Positions 57,390 to 64,000 of a stretch of DNA of 64,000 nucleotides are shown in pieces. Positions within the stretch are counted from its first letter, which is position 1. Each line of letters begins with the position of its first letter. The position numbers were made by a program, and so were the translations under genes. Source of the DNA: Fodinicola feengrottensis (lineage in GTDB: Bacteria > Actinomycetota > Actinomycetes > Mycobacteriales > HKI-0501); NCBI RefSeq assembly GCF_010993775.1, contig NZ_WOTO01000003.1, positions 124,001 through 188,000 of the forward strand. Direction: 5' to 3'. The notes under the pieces were generated by a model. The model worked only from the letters and a program-made list of their open reading frames with translations, did no database searches and had not been told where the DNA came from.

Positions 57390-58296
57390 GACGGGTCTCC
57401 CTCGCTGCCGGTCCCGCTCGCCGCCTCGGACCGCGGAGCCCTCGCGCGGACCACGATGGTGAAAGCGGCCTTGTCGTGGATGCACTGCTTGCGTGGCTGG
57501 TCCCAGGTGCACCACAGCGCGTCGAGCAGCCCGAACAGCGCGCCAATCGGCCAGCAGATCACCGTCAGCGCCTGCACCCACCAGCGCCGCATCGACAACC
57601 CGAAGGTCATCTGTTGGTCCAGCAGGAACTGCACGCGGATCCCGATCAGCCGCTTGCCCAGGGTCTGCCCGCTGTACCAGATCTGCGGCACCTCGTACGC
57701 GAACCAGAGCCCGAGCGCGCGATCACCATGATCAGGATCGCCAGCCACGACACCGTTGTGGTCGCCGTCGGCGGATCGATGGCCTGGCCTTTCGCGGCGG
57801 CCGTCATCGCGTCCGCGACCTGCTGCCAATATGGCTGGCTGATGTACTGGTAGACGAACCAGCCGTTGACCACCACGTTCAGCAGCCCGACCAGCATGAT
57901 GTCGATGACCCGGGCGGCCAGCCGCTCGCCGACGCTGGCCAGTGCCTGGGCCGGCACGTCTCCGGGCAGCGTGCCCAACGGCAGCTTGAAAGCGCCGGCC
58001 GGTGGGAAGCCAGGTTGCGCTGGATAGCCGGTGGGCCGGCCATCGGCCGAGGTGCCGCCGACTGGTACGCCCCAGCCGGCCGGGCTTTGGGCGGTGCGTT
58101 CCGGACCGAACGACTCTGGTCCGAAAGGCGCCAGGACGGGCTCTTTGACGCCGTAGCGCGGTTTCTCGTCGACCGGCGGTTCGGTCGGGATAGCAGTGTC
58201 GGCCGGCACGCCGTCGCCGCCGATCCACTGCTCGCCGTCCCAGTAGCGCCGGACATCGGGCTCAGCCGGGTCCTTGTACCAGCCTGGCGTGGTCAC
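57386..58296 (-). CDS. DUF2510-RDD family membrane protein (frame-disrupted)
   Basis: About 302 residues. N-terminal DUF2510 motif (GWYKDPAEPDVRRYWDGEQW), a Pro/Gly linker, then an RDD domain with three or four helices (RLAARVIDIMLVGLLNVVVN, TVSWLAILIMVIA, QTLGKRLIGIRV, RWWVQALTVICWPIGALFGL). An indel near 57718 joins the halves. The end CTWDQPRKQCIHDKAAFTIV is shared in outline with the next gene, its paralogue. RDD proteins are membrane proteins of mostly unknown role, some linked to Na+ transport. Confidence 0.85.
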
Positions 58297-58935
58297 TGGG
58301 CCACCTTGATCACCACGGTCTTCGCGTACTTGTCATGCAGGCACTGCTGGTACGGCTTGTCCCAGAGGCACCACAGGAGATCGAGATAGTTGTACATCCC
58401 GACGACCGATCCGACCAGCAGTCCCACAATCGGAATGACCAGCACGATCGAGACGCAGTACTGGGCGAGGAACCGGCGTTGCAGGGCACGCTTGCCTGGC
58501 TGCTCGTTCTCCAAGCCCACGATCTTGATCCCCATCCGCTTCTTGCCGTACGTCTGGCCGTGCTTGACCTGGTATCCGACCTCGTAAAAGTAGAGCAGAA
58601 CGAGGTTCACCAGCAGAGCCAGCGAGAACCCGCCGAGATAGGCGAGGACGTACGGCCACGGCTCCTGCACCTGCGCGGCGATCAGGATCCCCAGCGGAAC
58701 GAACATGAACAGCACGGTGCAGATGATGAGGTTGGGCAGCAGCAGGATCGCGATGTCGATGAGATGGGCCAGGAACCGTCCATCCATCGGCGGCGCCAGC
58801 GGATGGCCGTGCACCAGAACTGGTGGCCGGTATCCCGGTGGCGGCCCGTCGGACACCCAGCCGGTGCCCGGGGTGAGGGTCGGGCCGTACGCCTCCGGCT
58901 GGGTCCAGCCGGCGGGTGGGGGGGGGTGTGCTCAT
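58293..58935 (-). CDS. RDD family membrane protein (frame-disrupted at a C8 tract)
   Basis: About 213 residues. ATG 58935 after CGGAGG. The first codons (MSTPPP) are separated from GWVSDGPPPGYRPPVLVHGH by an indel in a run of C near 58920. Four membrane helices follow, with the RDD arginine and aspartate in RFLAHLIDIAILLLPNLIIC and GQTYGKKRMGIKIVGLE, ending LWCLWDKPYQQCLHDKYAKT. Its TGA overlaps the GTG of the second RDD gene. The unit RDD-RDD-pat is one coupled operon. Confidence 0.85.
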
Positions 58936-59064
58936 CGACGGCCTCCGTTGGGCGCCGGCGGCGCGAGGCTGACCAGCCGGTCCGTACACGTCATGGGCCC
59001 CATCCTGCCGTACGAGCAGCGAGGTTGACCGGAGCCCTTGCGGTAAGGCCTTGCTTTGAAGACT

Positions 59065-59093
59065 ATCTCGATATATCGTTAACCCATCGAGAT
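59065..59093. promoter_or_regulatory. Candidate PadR operator upstream of the His-rich regulator
   Basis: Perfect 8-bp inverted repeat atctcgat/atcgagat (59065-59072 and 59086-59093), with the 10-bp palindrome cgatatatcg (59069-59078) inside the left arm. It is AT-rich in a GC-rich region, 32 bases before ATG 59125. Likely autoregulatory site. Confidence 0.55.
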
Positions 59094-59124
59094 GCAGTCC
59101 AGACTTATTGAGGAGTGGTTTTAT

Positions 59125-60025
59125 ATGTCAGCACTATCAGCAGATGGTGGATTTGGACCGGGCGCCTGGGGTTTCGGCGACCGGCGGGCGGCCTTCGCGG
59201 CAGCGATGGGACGCGTGCGTGGCGAGCGTCGGGGACACCGACACGACCACCGGCACGAGGGTGATCATCACGGGCATGACCAGCACGATCACGGCCACCA
59301 CGGCGGTGACCGGCGGGCACACGGCCGGGTGCACCAGCGTGGTGGCTTCGGGCCGGGTGCTGGTTTTGATCCGGGCGCCGGCTTCGGCCGTCGCGGCGGT
59401 TTTGGTCCTGGTGGGCACGGGCCGGGTGGTTTCGGTCCCGGTGGCTTTGGACCGGGCGGGTTCGGTCCCGGTGGTTTCGGCGGCGGCTTCGGTCCTTTCG
59501 GGCCGGGCGGTGGTCGCGGTCACCGGCGCGGCCGCGGTCGCCGTTCGCGCGGCGATGTCCGTACGGCCGTGCTCGCGCTGCTTCTTGAGCAGCCGATGCA
59601 CGGCTACCAGATCATCCAGGAGATCACCGAGCGCAGCGGTGGCGCCTGGCGGCCGAGCCCCGGCTCGGTCTACCCGGCCCTGCAGCTGTTGGAGGACGAG
59701 GGCCTGGTGCGTACGGAGCAGTCCGACGGACGGCCGGCGGGTCGTCCAGCTCACCGACGCCGGCAAGGAGTATGCGGAGTCCCGTCGCGAGGAGCTCGCG
59801 GCCGCCTTCGAGGTGCTCACCGACGGCCCCGGCGACGACGTGGTGGAGGTCCAGAACCTGGTCGCCCAGGTGATGATGGCCTTCGGCCAGGTCATGCAGG
59901 CCGGCACCCAGGCCCAGGTCACGGAGGCGAAGAAGGTCCTGACGCAGGCGCGTAAGGCGCTCTACGTCATCCTCGCCTCGGATGACTCTGATGACGCGCC
60001 CTCATCGGAGGACGACGCCGAGTAG
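59125..60025 (+). CDS. PadR-family regulator with His-rich and Gly-rich N-terminal extension (frame-disrupted)
   Basis: About 300 residues, ATG 59125 after gaggag. Residues 30-65 contain about 15 histidines (RRGHRHDHRHEGDHHGHDQH and on), followed by about 70 residues of GGFGPGGFGPG-type repeats and a basic patch (GHRRGRGRRSRGD). The PadR winged helix then reads VRTAVLALLLEQPMHGYQII and GSVYPALQLLEDEGLV, with C-terminal dimerisation helices. An indel near 59735 breaks it. The His-rich arm suggests metal binding (Ni, Zn or Cu). Confidence 0.85.
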
Positions 60026-60134
60026 TCACGCCGCTTTGGCCCTCGATGAACCGTTGACTGGTTCATCGGGGGCTTTCGCGTACCCGCCGGGGCATGGATC
60101 TCGCCGTGCTCACCCGGCCGGTGACGGCGTCGAA

Positions 60135-60140
60135 TACCCT
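60135..60140 (+). promoter_or_regulatory. -10 box of a leaderless cysS promoter
   Basis: TACCCT ends 7 bases before GTG 60148; no Shine-Dalgarno, and this supports that start over the upstream ATG at 60094. Confidence 0.5.
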
Positions 60141-60147
60141 GGTTGGG

Positions 60148-61570
60148 GTGAGCTTGCGCCTGTACGACTCGCTGTCACGGTCCGTCCGGGACTTCACCCC
60201 GGTGACACCCGGTCAGGTCGGCATGTATCTGTGTGGCATGACGGTCGACGCGGTGCCGCACATCGGCCACCTGCGCGGCGGGCTGAACTTCGACGTGCTG
60301 CTGCGGTGGCTGCGGCACTCGGGTTATGAAGTCACGTACGTCCGCAATGTCACCGACATCGACGACAAGATCCTGCGTCGCGCGGCCGACGCCGGCGAGC
60401 AGTGGTGGTGGGCCCGGGCGGCCCGGATCGAGCGGGTGCTGACCGCCAGCTACCAGCTGCTCGGCTGCCTGCCGCCGACCGTCGAGCCGCGCGCGACCGG
60501 GCACATCCCGGAGATGGTCGAGATGATGCGCCGGCTGATCGCGGCTGGTCACGCGTACGCGGCCGATGGCGATGTCTATTTCGACGTGGCCTCCTGGCCC
60601 GCGTACGGGGAGCTGTCCGGGCAGCAGGTCGACGCCATGCAGCAGGGCGAGACGCTCGCCACCGGCAAGCGCAGCGCGGTGGACTTCACGCTGTGGAAGG
60701 GCACCAAACCAGGTGAGCCGGCGACCGCGTCGTGGGCCTCGCCCTGGGGGCGGGCCGGGCCGGCCGGGCTGGCACCTGGAGTGCTCGGCGATGGCCGGCA
60801 AATACCTGGGACCGGCCTTCGACATTCACGGCGGCGGCATCGACCTTTTTTTTTTTCCGCACCACGAGAACGAAATCGCCCAGTCGCGGGCGGACGGGCA
60901 GCAGTTCAGCGCGTTCTGGCTGCACAACGCGTGGGTCACCCTCGCCGGCGAGAAGATGAGCAAGTCGCTGGGCAACGTGCTCTCACTGGACGCGGTCACC
61001 CAGATCGCGCGGCCCATCGAGGTGCGTTATTACCTCTCGACCCCGCATTACCGGTCCACGATCGCGTACAGCGAAGAAGCGCTGGCCGAGGCCGTCACCG
61101 CGTACCGGCGCATCGAGGACTTCGTGGTCCGTGCGAGCGAGAAGGTCGGTGAGGTCCCGGCCGTCGACCTGCCCGAGGCGTTCGTCGCCGCGATGGACGA
61201 CGACCTGGGGGTGCCGCGGGCCGTCGCGGTGGTGCACGCACGACACCATCCGGGAGGGCAACACCGCTCTTCAGAGCGAGGACCTTCCGGCCGTACGAGC
61301 CGCGTTGGGCAATGTCCGCGCCATGCTCGGCATCCTCGGGTTGGACTCAAGTGCACCGGAATGGGCTGGTGGCGCGAGTGCGGACCAGTCCGGTGACCGG
61401 CTCCGGGAGGTCGTCGACGCGCTGGTCGCCGGCATCCTCACGGCCCGCCAGGATGCCCGCAACCGCAAGGATTTCGCCACCGCGGACGCGCTGCGCGACA
61501 ACTTGAAAGCAGCCGGCGTACAAGTCGAGGACGGCGCCGCCGGCTCCCCCGCTGGACCCTGGAGCGTTAG
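60148..61570 (+). CDS. cysS: Cysteinyl-tRNA synthetase (frame-disrupted)
   Basis: Class I synthetase of about 472 residues. HIGH motif in [20 protein letters not shown] (the Cys is a zinc ligand), [16 protein letters not shown], zinc ligands in [20 protein letters not shown] and HHENEIAQS, and KMSKS in [16 protein letters not shown]. The C-terminal helical domain ends DGAAGS then RWTLER at 61570 once an extra base in a C5 run near 61545 is removed. Indels also lie near 60740 (G run) and 61235. Matches Rv3580c. Confidence 0.94.
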
Positions 61571-61682
61571 CAGAGATTCGTTGTCTGCGGGGCTGCCCAC
61601 GTACGATTGACGTAAGAGGGCAGTCCTGCGCAGCCGTTTGGATCCTGACTCTCATTCGGTGCGACCAAGGAGACAACTCCCG

Positions 61683-62672
61683 ATGCCAGGCAATTCACAG
61701 CGCCCCAACCGGCGGAACACCTCGTCCAAGAAGGGCGCCAGCAAAGGCACCGGCGGGCTGAACCGGCGCAAACTGGCCGGCCGTGGACCGACCCCGAAGG
61801 CGGAGGAACGGACCGGTCATCCGGCCAAGCGGCGGGCCACCGCCGCCCAGCGGGCCGCCACCGCCAAGGCCGGCCAGCCGCCCAAACCCCGTACCGCCCC
61901 AGGCCGCCGCTCGGCAGCCGCTGCCGACGCACCTGAGCTGCTGGTCGGGCGCAACCCGGTGTCCGAGGCGCTGGCCGCGCAGATCCCGGCCACCGCGCTC
62001 TACGTGGCGCTCGGCATCGACGCTGACGACCGGGTCAAGACATCCGTGAAGCTGGCCGCCGACCGCGGACTCGCGATCCTGGAGATCTCCCGGGCCGAGC
62101 TGGACCGGATGACCGGCGGGGTGCTGCACCAGGGCATCGGCCTGCAGGTCCCGCCGTACCAGTATGCCGAGCTCGACGACGTTTTCGGCAAGGTCCGCCA
62201 ACAGCCCGCCGCGGGCCTGCTGGTCGCCTTGGACGGGGGGGTGACCGACCCGCGCAACCTCGGCGCGGTGATCCGCTCCGCCGGTGCCTTCGGCGCGCAC
62301 GGCCTGGTGCTCCCGTCCCGCCGCTCCGCCGGCATCACCGCGACCGCCTGGCGTACGTCCGCCGGCGCCGCCGCCCGGCTCCCGGTGGCCAGGGTGACCA
62401 ACCTCGTACGAGCCCTCAAGGCTTGCCAAGACGAGGGCTTCCTGGTCGTCGGCCTGGACGCCGTCGGCGAACTGGATCTCGACGACTTCGCGGCCGGCGT
62501 CGACCCGGTGGTCGTGGTGGTCGGCTCCGAAGGCAAGGGCCTGTCCCGGCTGGTCTCCGAGACCTGCGACATGCGCATCTCCATCCCGATGGCCACCGGC
62601 GCGGAATCCCTCAACGCCTCCATCGCCGCCGCCGTCACCCTCGCCGAAGTAGCTCGCCAACGCCGCGGCTGA
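61683..62672 (+). CDS. rlmB: 23S rRNA 2'-O-methyltransferase, TrmH/RlmB family
   Basis: Intact, 329 residues after caaggag. A long basic, Lys/Arg/Ala-rich N-terminal tail (about 80 residues) precedes a substrate-binding domain ([20 protein letters not shown]) and the SPOUT knot domain with motif 1 [20 protein letters not shown], motif 2 [20 protein letters not shown] and motif 3 [20 protein letters not shown]. It methylates a ribose (G2251-type position) in 23S rRNA. Matches Rv3579c, directly after cysS. Confidence 0.93.
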   Translation: MPGNSQRPNRRNTSSKKGASKGTGGLNRRKLAGRGPTPKAEERTGHPAKRRATAAQRAATAKAGQPPKPRTAPGRRSAAAADAPELLVGRNPVSEALAAQIPATALYVALGIDADDRVKTSVKLAADRGLAILEISRAELDRMTGGVLHQGIGLQVPPYQYAELDDVFGKVRQQPAAGLLVALDGGVTDPRNLGAVIRSAGAFGAHGLVLPSRRSAGITATAWRTSAGAAARLPVARVTNLVRALKACQDEGFLVVGLDAVGELDLDDFAAGVDPVVVVVGSEGKGLSRLVSETCDMRISIPMATGAESLNASIAAAVTLAEVARQRRG

Positions 62673-62679
62673 GTCTCTG

Positions 62680-62696
62680 GCGGCAGTTCCTGCCGC
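62680..62696 (+). terminator. Short hairpin after rlmB
   Basis: gcggcag-ttc-ctgccgc, perfect 7-bp stem with 3-base loop, beginning 8 bases after the stop codon; no T-run. Confidence 0.5.
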
Positions 62697-62713
62697 GGCG
62701 CGAAGGTGTTCGC

Positions 62714-62786
62714 GTCGCCGGGGCGCCCAAAAACCGGGCACCCCACCGCCTCGAACACCGGGACGGCCTTCGGCCGCCGCGCGGGC
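62714..62786. repeat. GC-rich intergenic repeat, third copy
   Basis: Starts tcgccggggcgcccaaaaac then cgggcaccccaccgcc and ends near ggccttcggccgccgcg. It aligns with the two blocks at 42803 and 42891. It lies in the 680-base gap 62673-63352 after rlmB, which also holds the MITE-like copy 3 and the dyad at 63184; no further gene is supported there. Confidence 0.55.
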
Positions 62787-62838
62787 GGGGGGGTTGGGAT
62801 GGAAAACCCGTGCGGCTGGTTTGGTGTTGAAGTACCTG

Positions 62839-63023
62839 TTACGGCGCGGAATTGTCGTAGGTGTCTGTTTTTTTCTTTCCCCCTCCCTTTGAACGGGCGG
62901 GGGGTGGGTCGAGAGGTGGACCTTGATTTTTAGTTGGACATTGGTCCTCGAACCCGCCCCCCACCCGTCACTGGGGGGGGGGTGATTTTTGGGGGTGGGT
63001 ACGACAGTTTTTTTGCGCCGCAC
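62839..63023. mobile_element. MITE-like element, copy 3
   Basis: Same orientation as copy 1. The left end is decayed (tta in place of gtg before cggcgcg), and the right end has an extra run of T inside the terminal repeat (cagttttttt then gcgccgcac) and a G9 run. It is the most divergent copy, or the one most affected by homopolymer errors. Confidence 0.78.
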
Positions 63024-63183
63024 CCGGAAATTGATCACTGGCAGTGAAAATTGACCCGACCTCATGGGTCACCGTGGAATGTGGCTGACCGGATTCCGTC
63101 TCATATTTCGGGATGGGAGTCCTGTATTTCGGGCTCGACCGTTACCTCTGTGACTCCAGTGATTATTGCGCAGTCGGGCACCT

Positions 63184-63242
63184 GCGAATGTAACCGTACG
63201 GTTCACAAAACGGACAAAACGGAGCTGTTTGGTTACATTCGC
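63184..63242. promoter_or_regulatory. Perfect 12-bp inverted repeat upstream of the RNase gene
   Basis: gcgaatgtaacc (63184-63195) and ggttacattcgc (63231-63242) are exact inverses 35 bases apart. Between them are ccgtacgg and a direct repeat caaaacgga. It lies 111 bases before the RNase ATG in AT-richer DNA and could be a two-half-site operator. Confidence 0.5.
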
Positions 63243-63352
63243 GGCGAGCGAGCGGCGAGCGGTGGGTGGGCGGGTAACCAGATGGTAATCAAAGTGCGAA
63301 ATCTTCGGATAATCCGTCAATAAGTGACGAACGGCACCTATCGTACGAACGC

Positions 63353-63829
63353 ATGAGACCACACTCTCGTACTCCCAAACCCGTCGTCCTCCTGCTGCTG
63401 ACCGCGCTGCTGGCGGGACTGTTCGGGCTGACCGCGCCGGCGTCGGTCACCGCCGGACCGGCAGCGGCCAGCGCCCAACAAGCCAGCGTGCAACAAGCCA
63501 GCGTGCAACAAGCGAGCGTGCAGAAAGCGTTGCCGTTGCCAACCGTCGGGTTGTCGAGCTTGCCGTCGCAGGCGACCGACACGGTTCGGTTGGTGCAGAA
63601 GGGCGGCCCGTTCCCGTACCCGCAGGACGGTGTTGTCTTTGACAACCGTGAGGGCCTGTTGCCAGCGCAAACTTCCGGCTATTACCACGAATACACGGTG
63701 AAGACGCCCGGTGCGCCGACTCGTGGCACTCGCCGCATCATCACCGGTGGAGGCAGCACCAACCCGGCGCACTGGTATTACACCGGCGACCACTACAAGT
63801 CCTTCTCGCAGGTCGATATCACCCGCTGA
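63353..63829 (+). CDS. Secreted guanyl-specific ribonuclease (RNase Sa/barnase family)
   Basis: Intact, 158 residues. Sec signal (KPVVLLLLTALLAGLFGLTA, cleavage near ASVTAGPA), then a short run of QQASV repeats, then the microbial RNase fold: FDNREGLLPAQ, the catalytic glutamate in YYHEYTVKTPG, arginines in GTRRIITGGG, and the catalytic histidine in YYTGDHYKSFSQVD. It cleaves RNA after G outside the cell. No barstar-like inhibitor gene is next to it, consistent with export. A terminator follows. Confidence 0.92.
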   Translation: MRPHSRTPKPVVLLLLTALLAGLFGLTAPASVTAGPAAASAQQASVQQASVQQASVQKALPLPTVGLSSLPSQATDTVRLVQKGGPFPYPQDGVVFDNREGLLPAQTSGYYHEYTVKTPGAPTRGTRRIITGGGSTNPAHWYYTGDHYKSFSQVDITR

Positions 63830-63836
63830 GCTGGAC

Positions 63837-63875
63837 GAAAGCGCCCCCGGCCAACCAGGCCGGGGGGGCGCTTTC
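63837..63875 (+). terminator. Terminator after the RNase gene
   Basis: gaaagcgcccccggcc pairs with ggccgggggggcgctttc around aacca. The right arm has seven Gs where five would pair exactly, another hint of homopolymer over-call. It also lies at the 3' end of the convergent ABC ATPase gene. Confidence 0.8.
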
Positions 63876-63887
63876 GTACGAGATAAA

Positions 63888-64000
63888 CTAGGCCCGGATC
63901 CGCTCGCCGGTCTCGGCGTGGAACAGGTGCTCCTGGCCCTTGCGGATGGCGATCGACACCTTGTCGCCCATCGCCGGCGGCGTACGGCCGTCCGTACGCA
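63888..64000 (-). CDS. Sugar-type ABC transporter ATPase, C-terminal end (UgpC/MsmX-like), partial
   Basis: Only the last 37 codons are in the window, running off the right edge. The frame reads DGRTPPAMGDKVSIAIRKGQ then EHLFHAETGERIRA and stops at 63888. This matches the C-terminal TOBE domain of UgpC/MsmX/MalK-type ATPases, whose proteins typically end in HLFDxxTGERL. The Walker motifs are outside the window. Confidence 0.75.
   Translation of the reverse strand, partial: RTDGRTPPAMGDKVSIAIRKGQEHLFHAETGERIRA

Overview
The window is a high-GC actinobacterial chromosome segment. The evidence is the GC content, the GTG/TTG starts, the many 1-4 base stop/start overlaps, Lsr2, CarD, ClpC1, DisA, twin-arginine precursors and actinobacterial-type leaderless promoters. 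From the DUF2520 gene near 27 kb to rlmB near 62.7 kb the core genes follow the order known from Mycobacterium tuberculosis Rv3603c-Rv3579c: DUF2520, panC, coaX, lysS, lsr2, clpC1, mutY, Rv3587c-like, disA, radA, lpqE, carD, ispD, ispF, cysS, rlmB. Lineage-specific genes are inserted between these. The order Actinomycetes is secure. Genus cannot be settled from the sequence.

Layout. 1-2.3 kb: osmoprotectant ABC transporter, two permeases and a binding lipoprotein. 2.5-5.3 kb: a compact cluster resembling part of a methylamine-dehydrogenase (mau) locus: a Tat-exported protein, MauE-like, MauD-like, a Cys/Trp-rich MauA-like peptide and a membrane protein, with no heavy chain. 5.3-10.4 kb: FAD monooxygenase and PadR regulator, then an ALDH7-type aldehyde dehydrogenase coupled to an FAD oxidase. 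10.4-11.8 kb: YhfC-family protease operon ending in an XRE repressor. 11.9-13.7 kb: stand-alone Lrp ligand domain and a lysA-type decarboxylase. 13.9-19.1 kb: IclR regulator divergent from hutH-hutU-hutI. 19.2-26.7 kb: repeat-rich membrane protein, then ABC exporter plus LolA-like lipoprotein divergent from a two-component system. 27-36.3 kb: panC, coaX, methyltransferase, lysS, lysozyme-like protein, lsr2, clpC. 36.4-39.8 kb: three NodB-type deacetylases in a row. 39.8-47.7 kb: mutY, disA, radA, lpqE-like, GntR, thioredoxin-like protein. 48-53 kb: carD, an IspD-like remnant, ispD (inverted), ispF, and an AAA+/TPR pair. 53-64 kb: small protein, PEP-mutase-like and AhpD-like genes divergent from a MocR regulator, aminotransferase with two RDD proteins, His-rich PadR, cysS, rlmB, secreted RNase, and the end of a sugar-type ABC ATPase.

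Two things dominate interpretation. First, almost every gene longer than about 600 bp is split by one or more frameshifts, usually at homopolymers, including genes expected to be essential (lysS, cysS, ispD, ispF) as well as clpC and disA. This looks like uncorrected indel error in the assembly, not mass pseudogenisation. CDS spans here are given across such breaks and breakpoints are approximate. Second, the intergenic DNA is rich in small repeats: a roughly 181-185 bp terminal-inverted-repeat element in three copies, a TA-flanked 163-bp element sitting exactly at the stop codons of two convergent genes, paired hairpins between convergent genes, a GC-rich repeat in three copies, and a two-module repeat mosaic upstream of radA. 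No tRNA, rRNA, CRISPR array, transposase gene or prophage was seen.
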